From: Spirosoma sp. | GTDB lineage: Bacteria; Bacteroidota; Bacteroidia; Cytophagales; Spirosomataceae | Length of the DNA: 64,000 bases | NCBI RefSeq assembly: GCF_026391055.1 | Contig: NZ_JAPLET010000030.1 | Location: 310,001-374,000, forward strand | Reading direction: 5' to 3' | In this document: piece by piece, positions 16,922-25,781 of the stretch | Position numbering within the stretch: position 1 is the first letter of the stretch | Layout of the letters: every line of letters starts with the position of its first letter | Notes under the pieces: model-generated | Database searches by the model: none | Seen by the model: the letters and a program-made list of their open reading frames with translations, nothing else | What the model was told of the DNA's origin: nothing | Translations under genes and position numbers: made by a program

Positions 16922-18148
16922 TTACTCGATAACAATACGGTGCTGACGGGACTGACCCCGTTCTTCAACGGTTAGTACGTACACCCCGGTTGCGAGTTTG
17001 CTACTCATTTTCAGGAGAAGATTGCCCGACTCAACGCCCGTTTTCTGAAGTGGTAAGGCACGTCCATCCGCACTATAAAATTTTACCGTTGCCGTTTCGG
17101 GCTCATCCAGCCGAAGGCCAAACCGACCTTCACCCACAACCGGGTTGGGAAATACACCATAGGCATCGTCCCGTAACACGACCGAAACAGCCGGGTAAAC
17201 GCTGACCTTACCATTCAGATCGGTTTGGGTCAGGCGGTAGTAACTGGTACCTGCATAAGGCATCGCGTCAATCAGATTGTAAGTCTTCAGGGCGTTACTC
17301 ATCGGGGCCAGTTCGCTCACGACACCTACGGTCTCAAAGAGCCTTAAGTCTTTGCTGCGCTCGATCAGGAAATTTTTATTATTGGTTTCCAGCGATGTTA
17401 CCCAGTCTATTCTTACAGTATGGTTGGGCTGCGCCTTTGCCGTGAAGGACGCCAGCGAAACCGGCAGAGGGTTGGCGACTCCTACATTCGTAACGTTACT
17501 GGCATTCAGGGTAATGGCTCCGGTTGTCGACAGGGCTCTTCCTTCAAGGGTTGTAGTATTCAGGACGATAGCACCCAGGGCCAGTATAGTTCCCTTGAAC
17601 GAAGAACCGGTACCCAGCGTTGCCGCTCCTTCTATCCGGAAAAATACATTGTTAGCCGTAGCACCATTTGTCAGCACAATACTGGAGTTTGTTGCGGTGA
17701 CCAGAGCACTACTTAGTTTGATAATGAAAGTTCCTGACCCGCTTAATGTTAACGTTCCGTTCAGGGTGGTAGGTGAAGCCGTACTCTGACAGGAGACTCC
17801 CGGCGACAGCGTCTGACCGCCTAACTCAGCGGCTATCTGGGTACCGCAGGTAAACAAACCCATCGAATTGTAGGCCGATACAACATCAAGGGCCGCCTGC
17901 ATGGACTGCGTACTGCTAGCAAGACGCGTACTGCCCGTTACGGATGCCGTTTCGAAACCACTGATGGCTCCCACATTCGTACCAATATCGCCTATTATAG
18001 CAGAGGCCCCTGCATTGGTAAGTGCTCCGTTTGCGGTGAACAGCGCAAATCCGGATGTGGTCCCCAGGTTAAGCGTCTGACCGAACACAACTTTCGGCAC
18101 AGTCAGCAGGGTTACCAGAAGTAGACAAAGTAGAGGTTTTTGTACCAT
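16922..18148 (-). CDS. DUF3494 ice-binding-like secreted protein with T9SS sorting domain
   Basis: A 408-residue secreted protein. The ATG at 18148 (MVQKPLLCLLLVTLLTV) gives a proper signal peptide; upstream codons have only a TTG. Residues about 25-220 match the DUF3494 beta-solenoid of ice-binding adhesins (FALFTANGALTNAGASAIIGDIGTNVG, LTLSGSGTFIIKLSSAL, NNVFFRIEGAATLGTGSSFKGTILA, LEGRALSTTGAITL). A linker (PLPVSLASFTAKAQPNHTVRIDWVTSLETNN) and the C-terminal Por domain (YGVFPNPVVGEGRFGL ... GVYVLTVEERGQSRQHRIVIE) indicate export by type IX secretion. The family includes true ice-binding proteins and general adhesins, so cold function is not proven. The small lasso-leader ORF is 49 bp downstream. 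Confidence 0.88.
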   Translation of the reverse strand: MVQKPLLCLLLVTLLTVPKVVFGQTLNLGTTSGFALFTANGALTNAGASAIIGDIGTNVGAISGFETASVTGSTRLASSTQSMQAALDVVSAYNSMGLFTCGTQIAAELGGQTLSPGVSCQSTASPTTLNGTLTLSGSGTFIIKLSSALVTATNSSIVLTNGATANNVFFRIEGAATLGTGSSFKGTILALGAIVLNTTTLEGRALSTTGAITLNASNVTNVGVANPLPVSLASFTAKAQPNHTVRIDWVTSLETNNKNFLIERSKDLRLFETVGVVSELAPMSNALKTYNLIDAMPYAGTSYYRLTQTDLNGKVSVYPAVSVVLRDDAYGVFPNPVVGEGRFGLRLDEPETATVKFYSADGRALPLQKTGVESGNLLLKMSSKLATGVYVLTVEERGQSRQHRIVIE

Positions 18149-18252
18149 TTGATTGTAATAAATTAACAAGTCCTTTATACAACAAACTTATATTATTCGA
18201 AAAGAGCATATCTTACACAATAAACCCTATTTGTTACATTATTACCACATCG

Positions 18253-18834
18253 TTAACTACACGGCACCAAAACCCCTACATTTTCAAGCCCAATTCGCTT
18301 ATTAGCCGAGAGTTGTTTATAAGAACGGGGCGTCACGCCTGTTACTTTTTTGAACTGGTTGGATAAATGCGCTACGCTACTATAATTTAGTTTATTGGCT
18401 ATTTGGGTAAGATTAAGCTCATTATAGAGTATCAATTCCTTTACCTTTTCAATTTTCTGGTTGATGATATACTTCTCAATGGTGGAACCCGTTACCTCTG
18501 AGAACAGATTAGCCAGGTATGTGTAATCGTAGTGTAGTTTCTCGCTGATATAGTTAGAGTTATTGATTTTAGGCGATTCACTGGCATAATGAATAAGGTC
18601 AATGATGACTGTCTTTATTCGTTCAATCAGTATAGCTTTTCGATTATCCATCAATTCGAGGCCTACTTTCACCAAAATGCGGTTCAATTCATCCCGCTGT
18701 TCACCTATAATTCCTTCTTTAAGTTCTACCTCTCCTAACTCGACTGGTTCATGCTCCAATCCGAGCTGATCAAGTGCGGCCTGTACAATCATTTTACAAC
18801 GCATACTGACCATATATTTGATGTAGAGTTTCAT
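18253..18834 (-). CDS. Small AraC-family transcriptional regulator
   Basis: A 193-residue protein. Residues about 95-180 form the AraC double helix-turn-helix (LHYDYTYLANLFSEVTGSTIEKYIINQKIEKVKELILYNELNLTQIA..., then SVAHLSNQFKKVTGVTPRSYKQL). The N-terminal part (MKLYIKYMVSMRCKMIVQAALDQLGL) is short and has no recognised ligand-binding domain; it ends in a Cys-containing tail. Short AraC proteins of this build are common in Cytophagales. It is transcribed toward the DUF3494 and peptide genes, starting 104 bp before that start codon, and could regulate them. It diverges from the histidine kinase. Confidence 0.87.
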   Translation of the reverse strand: MKLYIKYMVSMRCKMIVQAALDQLGLEHEPVELGEVELKEGIIGEQRDELNRILVKVGLELMDNRKAILIERIKTVIIDLIHYASESPKINNSNYISEKLHYDYTYLANLFSEVTGSTIEKYIINQKIEKVKELILYNELNLTQIANKLNYSSVAHLSNQFKKVTGVTPRSYKQLSANKRIGLENVGVLVPCS

Positions 18835-19264
18835 AGTATACTTGGTGATCTTCCTGGATAGAATTAACAGGCTGACTGCGATGCTAAAGTCGAATCTGAT
18901 TCAACGTATTGCCAGAGTTGGCAAAATGATTACACCTGCAACCAACGTATACACCTCTTCTTATTTAACGAACCCTTTAAAATGAAAATAGTTTCTTATT
19001 TTCAGAATCAGACGACTGAAAATGAAACAATTACCTATACGGACTACATTAAGTACCATCTTTACTGCTACACATCATCGAAAGGGTACGTACAATAACG
19101 AACCAGTTTTTGATGCATGATTCAGGTCGTCGCAGCCCTTCACACAGGGTACGCTCCGCTAAAGCGGGCGGTTGCTATATGGGGCTTCACCATGGCCAGT
19201 GCGATAGCCGTAACAAATCAGATCCGTTCATTTGCACAATGGTTGTTTACTTAATTGCTCCTGA
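18835..19264. other. Divergent spacer, one doubtful 38-codon ORF
   Basis: About 430 bp between the AraC gene and the sensor kinase. The only start-to-stop frame worth noting runs 18982-19098 on plus (38 residues, beginning MKIVSYFQNQTTENET); it has no recognisable domain and unremarkable composition, so I do not call it a gene. No clear palindrome or promoter consensus is visible. Confidence 0.5.
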
Positions 19265-21784
19265 TTGGCTAACTTGCCTATATCCATAGACTGTAATTGT
19301 TTGGAAACCACTGCTACCGCCCATACGTACCCCTTCCTGGCCGATGGCGGAGAGATGGGGATGCTTACCCGACAGTATGACTGGTCAAAGACATCACTGG
19401 GTACACCCGACCACTGGTCGCAAAGCCTGCGGGCCACATTGAGTATTATTCTAAACGCCCGGTTTCCCATGTTTTTGTGGTGGGGACCGGAGCTGATCCA
19501 GTTTTACAACGATGCTTACCGGCCCAGCCTGGGCAACACAGGCAAACACCCTACCGCCCTGGGGCAGCGAGGAGAAGACTGCTGGCCGGAGATCTGGCCG
19601 ATTGTTTACCCGCTGATCAGGCAAGTGCTGGACGGAGGAGAGGCCACCTGGAGCGAAGACCAGTTCATTCCCATTTACCGCAATGGGCAGCTTGAAGATG
19701 CCTGCTGGACATTTAGCCATAGTCCCATAAAAGATGAGACCGGCGAGGTTGCCGGGGTGCTGGTCACCTGCTTCGAAACTACCCAGAAAGTACAAAGCTT
19801 TAACCGGTTGCAAGCCTCCGAGCAACGCTTTCAGCAACTAGTGCAAAAAGCGTCTGTAGGCATTGCTGTACTGAGTGGTCCGGACCTCAACGTAGAGATC
19901 GCTAATGAAGCTTATGCTCAACTCGTTGGTCGCCGTCCGGACAGCTTACAGGGAAACCGCTTTTTCGATGTCGTTCCCGAAGCTCAGACCGACCTCAGCC
20001 TCTTCATTGAGCACGTCAAACAAACCGGCGACTCCCTCTACCGCTACGATCACCCTTATGTTGCGGTCGTTGAGGGAACGAAGAAGGAAGGTTATGCGAA
20101 TCTGACGGTTCAGCCTTACAAGGAACCCGACGGCACCATTAGCGGGATTATTCTGCTTTGCCAGGATGTGACCGCGCAGGTACTGTCCCGGCAGGATCTG
20201 GAAGCCAGCGAAGCCAAATTTCGCACCCTCATTGAGCAGGCTCCCGTTGCTACCTGTCTGTTCGTAGGTCCCGAAATGCGGATTGACCTTGCCAATGAAT
20301 CCATGATCACCTTCTTTGGGCAGGGACCATCCATTGTGGGCAAACCCATTCGGGAGGTGTTGAAAAGACCGGTAGATACCCCCGCTATCCAGCTCCTGGA
20401 TAACGTATTTACTACGGGTAAGTCATTTGATGCCACGGAAGCGCCGGCCGATCTGGTGATCAATGGCATACCCGGAACCTACTATTTTGACATTAGTTTA
20501 AAGCCGCTGCGAAATGCCGCTGGCGAGGTCTATGCGGTGCTGGAAATGGCCGTTGAGGTGACACAGGAGGTACTGGCTCGAAAACAACGGCTGGAAAGCG
20601 AAGCATACTTTCGCCGGTTGACGGATGCTGTGCCTGCCATTATGTGGGAAACGCAGCCCGACGGGTACTGCACCTACCTTAACAAACAGTGGCACGAAAC
20701 CACCGGCCAGACTACTGACGAAGCCAGGGGAGTTGGCTGGCTCGACGCTACCCACCCCGACGACAGGGCCGAAACGAGTAGAGTCTTCCGTGAGGCTAAC
20801 CAGAAACGGGTTCCCTTTCAGGCACTCTACCGCTTACGCCAGCGCGATGGGCAGTACCGCTGGGCAATTGACCTGGGGAGCCCTCGATTTGAGGCTGATG
20901 GCACCTATGCCGGAATGATTGGTACCGTGGTCGACGTTCATGACCAGCGGATAGCCCGTCAGGAACTGGCCGAAAGCGAAGCCCGTTTACGGACTCTGTC
21001 TACCGAACTGGACTTGCAGGTGCAGCAGCGGACCCAGCAGTTACAGGCTTCTATTCAGGATTTACAGCGCTCCAACGAGAACCTCGGGCAGTTTGCCTAT
21101 GTGGCTTCTCACGATTTGCAGGAACCCCTGCGCAAGATTCAGCAATTTGGAGATCTGCTGAAAGAACAATATGCCGAAACGTTAGGCGAGGGCGTCGACT
21201 ACCTCGACCGAATGCAGGCAGCCGCCTACCGAATGTCGGTGCTTATCCGGGATTTGCTGGCGTACTCGCGCATTTCTACCCGCCAGGAGTCCAATCAGGC
21301 CATCGACCTGAACAAGGTAGTGGAGTGGGCGCTGAGTGATCTGGAGCTTCGGATAGCGGAAACCGGAGCCGAGATTGAGGTCGAATCGTTACCTCTGGTA
21401 CTGGGCGACGCTTCGCAGTTAGGCCAGCTCTTCCTGAACCTCCTGAGCAATGCCCTGAAGTTCCGTCGACCGGATACCGTGCCCAGGATTCAGGTCCGTT
21501 TCCAAACTATCGTGGCGCGCGCTCTGCCGGCTGGAATCACCCCCGCCCGGGCGGCTGCGGCCTATTACCAAATTGAGGTCATCGACAATGGTATTGGTTT
21601 CGAAGGGAAGTACATAGACCGCATTTTCCAGGTGTTTCAGCGTTTGCAGGGCAAAGGCCAGTACGAGGGTACGGGTATTGGTTTAGCTATCTGCGAGAAG
21701 GTGGCGGCCAATCATGGCGGAGCCATTACCGCCACGAGCCGGCCCGGCCAGGGGGCGACTTTTAGTGTCTATCTACCCGCCTGA
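19265..21784 (+). CDS. Multi-PAS sensor histidine kinase
   Basis: A soluble-looking kinase of up to 839 residues. The N-terminal block FLADGGEMGMLTRQYDWSKTSLGTPDHWSQSLR is typical of GAF/PAS kinases of Cytophagales; several PAS/PAC modules follow (around residues 170-300, 310-430 and 440-570; for example EQRFQQLVQKASVGIAVL, EAYFRRLTDAVPAIMWETQPDGYCTYLN). HisKA lies near 605-680 with FAYVASHDLQEPLRKIQQFG (phospho-accepting His), and the HATPase near 710-839 with NLLSNALKFRR, VIDNGIGFE and GTGIGLAICEKV. There is no receiver domain and no transmembrane helix. The conserved N-terminus begins before the first ATG (19355), and an in-frame stop lies at 19262-19264, so translation probably starts at TTG (19265, or 19274). 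No response regulator gene is adjacent. Confidence 0.9.
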   Translation: MANLPISIDCNCLETTATAHTYPFLADGGEMGMLTRQYDWSKTSLGTPDHWSQSLRATLSIILNARFPMFLWWGPELIQFYNDAYRPSLGNTGKHPTALGQRGEDCWPEIWPIVYPLIRQVLDGGEATWSEDQFIPIYRNGQLEDACWTFSHSPIKDETGEVAGVLVTCFETTQKVQSFNRLQASEQRFQQLVQKASVGIAVLSGPDLNVEIANEAYAQLVGRRPDSLQGNRFFDVVPEAQTDLSLFIEHVKQTGDSLYRYDHPYVAVVEGTKKEGYANLTVQPYKEPDGTISGIILLCQDVTAQVLSRQDLEASEAKFRTLIEQAPVATCLFVGPEMRIDLANESMITFFGQGPSIVGKPIREVLKRPVDTPAIQLLDNVFTTGKSFDATEAPADLVINGIPGTYYFDISLKPLRNAAGEVYAVLEMAVEVTQEVLARKQRLESEAYFRRLTDAVPAIMWETQPDGYCTYLNKQWHETTGQTTDEARGVGWLDATHPDDRAETSRVFREANQKRVPFQALYRLRQRDGQYRWAIDLGSPRFEADGTYAGMIGTVVDVHDQRIARQELAESEARLRTLSTELDLQVQQRTQQLQASIQDLQRSNENLGQFAYVASHDLQEPLRKIQQFGDLLKEQYAETLGEGVDYLDRMQAAAYRMSVLIRDLLAYSRISTRQESNQAIDLNKVVEWALSDLELRIAETGAEIEVESLPLVLGDASQLGQLFLNLLSNALKFRRPDTVPRIQVRFQTIVARALPAGITPARAAAAYYQIEVIDNGIGFEGKYIDRIFQVFQRLQGKGQYEGTGIGLAICEKVAANHGGAITATSRPGQGATFSVYLPA

Positions 21785-21843
21785 TTCGAAGTCCCTTCCT
21801 CTGAGCAGGCAAGCGTTTTGCTGTTGAAACACAGCTACCAGAC

Positions 21844-22181
21844 GTCAAAGCCAACTTGTTTGAGGCTGGTACAATCGATTTACAGAAGCAACCCAAAATA
21901 AAGTTACTCTGCTGCCTGTATGGCCAATATTTTGTGGTCCATATCTTAAAGAATTACCTGAACTCCAAACAGTCTACGACCGGTATAAACTAGATAAACG
22001 AGTTACGTTTTTAACGTTAGCCCTAAACACAAATGAGGAATTAAACTGCTTTTTGTCTTCCTCTACTAGTTCAGACATTTACCGAAAAGTATGTGTGCAT
22101 TCAGGCTTAAAAAACTTACCCTTCCCATACCAGTCGGCACTACCTCACCTTATCAGATCAAAAACGGCAGTGCCCGCCTAA
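21844..22181 (+). pseudogene. Decayed TlpA-like thioredoxin fragment
   Basis: One forward frame ending at TAA 22179-22181 reads NKVTLLPVWPIFCGPYLKEL, then PELQTVYDRYKLDKRVTFLTLALNT, then EELNCFLSS. This matches the TlpA/ResA thioredoxin pattern (GKVVLVNFWATWCGPCRKELP...LQKLYEKY...VVFLAIALD), but the catalytic CGPC has become CGPY, no start codon or signal peptide is present, and an in-frame stop lies a short way upstream (near 21861). The fold also ends early. It therefore looks like a relic of a thiol-disulfide oxidoreductase. Boundaries are approximate. Confidence 0.55.
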
Positions 22182-22380
22182 GCGATATAAAAGCTGCTGA
22201 CCAATCGGCTAAACTTAATCAGGAAATTGGATAGTCTAGCGACCCACCATTGAAATCGGGCCAGGCCGGTTTAGTATTGGCCAGTCAATACTGGCTCACT
22301 AAAGAGGGCAAGGACAACTTATGCAGCAGTCTATTCCAACGCTTGTCACTCAATCTTGGTCCAGTTAAGAAAATATTTCT
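22182..22380. other. Spacer with small inverted repeat, no gene seen
   Basis: About 200 bp after the thioredoxin relic. It holds an imperfect dyad (GCCAGT/ACTGGC at 22280-22285 and 22290-22295, 4-nt spacer). No ORF with a recognisable product is present. Confidence 0.4.
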
Positions 22381-22953
22381 ATGAAGACTCTTAAGTGGCT
22401 GCTTATTGCATTTGTTGGGGTGTTAGGCTGCTCAAAATCTACTCCAGATCCCGCGTTCAGTGGAGATACAAGAGCTACCCTAAACGGACAAGCCTGGGGT
22501 GGTTTTTCAACTACTTGGAAAAACCCCAATGACTCTTGTGGAGTCAATACAATCAATCTGAATATTCAGAACAAGTTATCTTATCCTAAAGCTCGCTTAC
22601 AAGCTCCCGCCCTCTGTGCAGGATATTGCGGTGATCAATCGCTTACCTTCACCAGCATACCTTTAGCAGTTGGAGTCTATACAGTTTCAACTCATCAGCC
22701 TTGCTCAGCGAATACAAATCAGGTGGGAGTGAGTTTCACGACATTAATTGGGGGCGATGTAATTAGAGATCAATATCAACCGGATTCAAACAAGACTGGC
22801 ACAATTAGGATTACTAAGTATGACCCACAAGCAGATGAAATTGAGGGGACATTCGACGTTTCCCTCGTTAAAGACAATCGTAATCAGATGACATCCGATG
22901 CAGCCCCAATAGTCAATTTTCAAAACGGTTCTTTTAAAGCTAAGTTACCTTGA
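22381..22953 (+). CDS. Hypothetical lipoprotein, DUF6252-like
   Basis: A 190-residue protein with a clear lipoprotein signal (MKTLKWLLIAFVGVLGCSKS; Cys at residue 17). The mature part contains ATLNGQAWGGF, several cysteines (SCGVN, LCAGYCGD, PCSAN) and a C-terminal block GTIRITKYDPQADEIEGTFDVSL...NGSFKAKL. That block resembles small Bacteroidetes lipoproteins of the DUF6252 type and also the C-terminus of the protein at 24447-25451. Role unknown; probably outer-membrane or periplasmic. Codon use looks more AT-rich than neighbouring regions, and the gene stands alone. Confidence 0.7.
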   Translation: MKTLKWLLIAFVGVLGCSKSTPDPAFSGDTRATLNGQAWGGFSTTWKNPNDSCGVNTINLNIQNKLSYPKARLQAPALCAGYCGDQSLTFTSIPLAVGVYTVSTHQPCSANTNQVGVSFTTLIGGDVIRDQYQPDSNKTGTIRITKYDPQADEIEGTFDVSLVKDNRNQMTSDAAPIVNFQNGSFKAKLP

Positions 22954-23040
22954 ATACTCGTCCAAAATTTAGCTATTTTACCGTTTTTAACCGAATCTGA
23001 ATTTGCTCTTTTTACCCGAGATCAGTTATAGACCGTCTTT

Positions 23041-23376
23041 ATGGAAAATGCCAAATTGATTAGTAAAAGCTTCTTGCTCATCTATTGTGCCGGATGCCTG
23101 TTAATAGGGTGTGTATCAAATTATGTCACTTGGAGTGCAAATGCCAATATCAAAAAGATAGCTCTTGGCATGAGCAAAGATCAGGTCGTTACGATTTTAG
23201 GCAAGGACTACCTGATCGCTTCTTCCTCGAAAAACGACTATGGAAAGCCAGTAGAGGTGCTCGCTTACAAGAGTGATATTAATGAAGAGTACAGGCTAAA
23301 GTTCGTCAATGATCAGCTAACGGAGTGGAACCGCGAATTCATCAACAAATACATTACTAAACACCCCTCTCCTTAA
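23041..23376 (+). CDS. Small lipoprotein with BamE/SmpA-like pattern
   Basis: A 111-residue protein with a lipoprotein signal (LLIYCAGCLLIGC; Cys near residue 24). The mature part has ANIKKIALGMSKDQVVTILGKDYLIASS...EVLAYKSD...EYRLKFVNDQLTEW, the GMSKxQVxxILGxP pattern of the BamE/SmpA/OmlA-like fold, with the usual Pro replaced by Lys-Asp. Many such small lipoproteins are unrelated to the BAM complex. It is AT-rich like the preceding lipoprotein gene and has no operon partner within 100 bp. Confidence 0.65.
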   Translation: MENAKLISKSFLLIYCAGCLLIGCVSNYVTWSANANIKKIALGMSKDQVVTILGKDYLIASSSKNDYGKPVEVLAYKSDINEEYRLKFVNDQLTEWNREFINKYITKHPSP

Positions 23377-23530
23377 CTATGATAGCTGGTTCTTCCAGGA
23401 ATAGTGTAATTTACTTACTGGGCAAAATATTGCCCCACCCATAAAGATGTTCTATCATTAATGTGGCCGCTGCCTTATTACAATAAGCTCGGTTTTGTTC
23501 TCCCTGAAGCGGTGTCTGGCGTAATTCACT

Positions 23531-24151
23531 ATGGATAAAGAGCCTATAAAGCTGTTCGGTACGGCTGGCATTTCCCGTTTTCACAAAACATTAATCGAAC
23601 GGCACGGTGCCGGTACAACCCGAGCATTGGGGTGGCAGAAAATAGAAGGGCAGACCATGCGCTTTGATAAGTTAAGCCAAATAGGGAATCTAAGCGGACA
23701 TTCTGTGCTGGATGCCGGATGTGGGCACGCCGATCTTTTCCCTTTTTTAAAAAAGAGATTTTCTTCGATTACGTATTACGGCTGTGAGCAACTACCAGAC
23801 CTGCTCCAGATCGCTGTTCAGCGATACAAACACGAGAACAATGTTGTACTCCTGCAAGGAGACTTTCTTGATAAAGCCATGCCCATGACCGATTATGTAC
23901 TGGTTAGCGGCTCACTCAGTTATGGGCATGCTGATGAGAATTTTATTTACAACGCTATTGAGACCCTGTTCACCAAATGTCGTATTGCCCTGGGATTTAA
24001 CCTGTTAAGTGGAGGAGTCGAGTCGGACACATTACTGAGAGCTTACCAACCCGACGACATACTCAACTTTTGCCGGACCCTATCGAACGAGGTACAACTT
24101 CAGGTCGGCTACTGGCCAGATGATTTCACCGTTTTCGTCTACAAGGAATGA
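23531..24151 (+). CDS. SAM-dependent methyltransferase (class I)
   Basis: A 206-residue protein with the class I methyltransferase motif I HSVLDAGCGHADLFPFLKKR (SAM-binding glycines), motif II YYGCEQLPDLLQIAVQRY, and a motif III/IV region VLLQGDFLDKAMPMTDYVLVSGSLSYG. The N-terminus (LFGTAGISRFHKTLIERHGAGTTRALGWQ) appears specific. It likely methylates a small molecule, but neither substrate nor pathway can be inferred; the neighbours are unrelated lipoproteins. Confidence 0.8.
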   Translation: MDKEPIKLFGTAGISRFHKTLIERHGAGTTRALGWQKIEGQTMRFDKLSQIGNLSGHSVLDAGCGHADLFPFLKKRFSSITYYGCEQLPDLLQIAVQRYKHENNVVLLQGDFLDKAMPMTDYVLVSGSLSYGHADENFIYNAIETLFTKCRIALGFNLLSGGVESDTLLRAYQPDDILNFCRTLSNEVQLQVGYWPDDFTVFVYKE

Positions 24152-24446
24152 GGATAGCCGACTTAGGTAGTATGCCGACTTTACTACGAAAAAGGCTAGA
24201 GCTGCCGCACATCATAATACAGCGATTTCTAGTACTTTTTTAAATCAGCTTTGTGAATAGATTAATTATTGTGAGATAGGGCGATTTGTGAGCGTTTTTG
24301 GCAACTCAAAAATGACAATAGTATTTAGTCCGAAAACAGTGTGGCGCAATGCGGTTGGGGAGTCAATCTGTCTTCGTTAGCGCGTATTGACGTTTTAGTA
24401 GTAAAGTTGTTAATTTGTTATTTGGATACTTACTCCGAATCACGGC
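24152..24446. other. Intergenic spacer, nothing recognised
   Basis: About 295 AT-rich bases between the methyltransferase and the next secreted protein. I see no ORF, hairpin or operator worth naming. Confidence 0.4.
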
Positions 24447-25451
24447 ATGCGCCGATCGTTACCTGCCCTTACGGTTTTGCTGGCCTTCGTTTGTCTACTC
24501 GCTCATTCGATAATCGCCACGGCTCAACTCCCTAGCATAAAGTTTGCGCTCAATACAAAGGGAACGGCTACAATTGGTTCGACGATGACTCTGTTCGGCT
24601 ATCAGGAGGATGCGTTTGTGGCCTTGTACCGGCCGGAGCGACAAATAGAACAAGCTTTTACGATTGGATCGACTACAGGGGGCGACGAGTGCGGAGGATC
24701 GCTTCCAGCTGGGGATGGTAAGGTCTTCCGGGTAGGTACGTTTAAGGAAACAAGTGATCTATCGGTAACCTCGACTCCTCCACCCTTAACGGCGGTTGGG
24801 CTAACGGATTGCTTTACTGTTAGCTACGAGCCGGTGCGTCCAAATACGTACTGCGAAAGCATACTGTCGGGTAACTGGTCTTCCCCCTCCACCTGGTCGT
24901 GCGGCCACGAGCCAAGCTTGACAGATACCGTCGTTCTCAATCCTGGTCATACCGTAATCGTGTCAACCGATTCAGCTCGGGCCAAACGATTAATATATAG
25001 CGGAGGTACGCTGAAATTTACTAGTCCAACGGGTCATCTTCTGTTGTCAGGCAATGAAGACGTCATTCCACCAAAACCGGCGACTGACTATTTTATTAAA
25101 GTAACTGCGGGCGAAGTAGAGTACGCATTCGATGGAAATAAATACGGCTATTATACTACACCGGAGTATTTCATGTTTGGGGCAGACAATGACGATTTTT
25201 CTCAACAATTGGTATTTTATACAACAAAAGGATTAACGGGCAAACCGGAGAGCATACCCATAATGACAGGATATTTCGCCCGGAGTCGAACGGATAGCTA
25301 CGAAACTATTTCTGGTTCCGTCAATGGGATGCTTACGGTCACTAAAATTGACGATAAAATCCTCGAAGGCACTTTTTACTTCGATGTCTATAGAGGCACC
25401 ACTAAATTGACCCTCAAAAACGGAAGTTTTAGAGTACATTTTAGCCGCTGA
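24447..25451 (+). CDS. Secreted protein with G8-like segment and DUF6252-like tail
   Basis: A 334-residue protein with a signal peptide (MRRSLPALTVLLAFVCLLAHSIIATAQ). Around residues 138-200 it carries SGNWSSPSTWSCGHEPS followed by DTVVLNPGHTVIV, a segment that recurs in Bacteroidetes surface proteins and resembles the G8 domain start. The C-terminal third (YFIKVTAGEVEYAF ... GMLTVTKIDDKILEGTFYFDV ... LKNGSFRVHF) resembles the tail of the lipoprotein at 22381-22953. It lacks a Por sorting domain. Role unknown; an extracellular binding or structural role is plausible. Confidence 0.7.
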   Translation: MRRSLPALTVLLAFVCLLAHSIIATAQLPSIKFALNTKGTATIGSTMTLFGYQEDAFVALYRPERQIEQAFTIGSTTGGDECGGSLPAGDGKVFRVGTFKETSDLSVTSTPPPLTAVGLTDCFTVSYEPVRPNTYCESILSGNWSSPSTWSCGHEPSLTDTVVLNPGHTVIVSTDSARAKRLIYSGGTLKFTSPTGHLLLSGNEDVIPPKPATDYFIKVTAGEVEYAFDGNKYGYYTTPEYFMFGADNDDFSQQLVFYTTKGLTGKPESIPIMTGYFARSRTDSYETISGSVNGMLTVTKIDDKILEGTFYFDVYRGTTKLTLKNGSFRVHFSR

Positions 25452-25781
25452 TCGGCTATCGCCTAGTCCACTATTGCCTTTAGAGTTGGTAGGGAGCACT
25501 ACCTGGTGATTTAACAAGGCTTTTCGCCTTATTCCCATAAGCTAGCGCCTGTTGACTTATTCCATGGCTATTTCTGCGCCTGATGCGGTAAAGTCAACCC
25601 TGTATCCATATGCTTCTTTTAGCCAAAAATCAACCTCCTGGCTCTTTCTAATCAAATTCTAATACTTTTCTAAGGTGATCCTTAGTCGCGTGTGCTTATT
25701 TACCGACGAATTCAGTGTATCAGTTCGCCAATGAACCAGCGCTGACCCCGAAAAGACACCTTCTTAGATCAACTTTTCTTT
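25452..25781. other. Spacer before the RND efflux operon
   Basis: About 330 bp without a credible gene. A small hairpin AAGGC-N5-GCCTT at 25516-25530 may end the preceding gene, and an inverted repeat CTAAGG/CCTTAG (25670-25675 and 25680-25685) lies about 97 bp before the efflux operon and could be an operator. Neither is strong. Confidence 0.4.

Noticed and set aside
18982..19098. 38-codon ORF in the AraC-kinase spacer
   Set aside because: Clean frame but no recognisable motif or terminator; could occur by chance in AT-rich DNA.
22280..22295. GCCAGT/ACTGGC dyad as a second copy of the 6711 palindrome
   Set aside because: Only the 6-bp arms agree and the centre differs in length; likely chance similarity.
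25516..25530. Small hairpin AAGGC/GCCTT as terminator
   Set aside because: Only 5 bp of stem and no U-run; too weak to call on its own.
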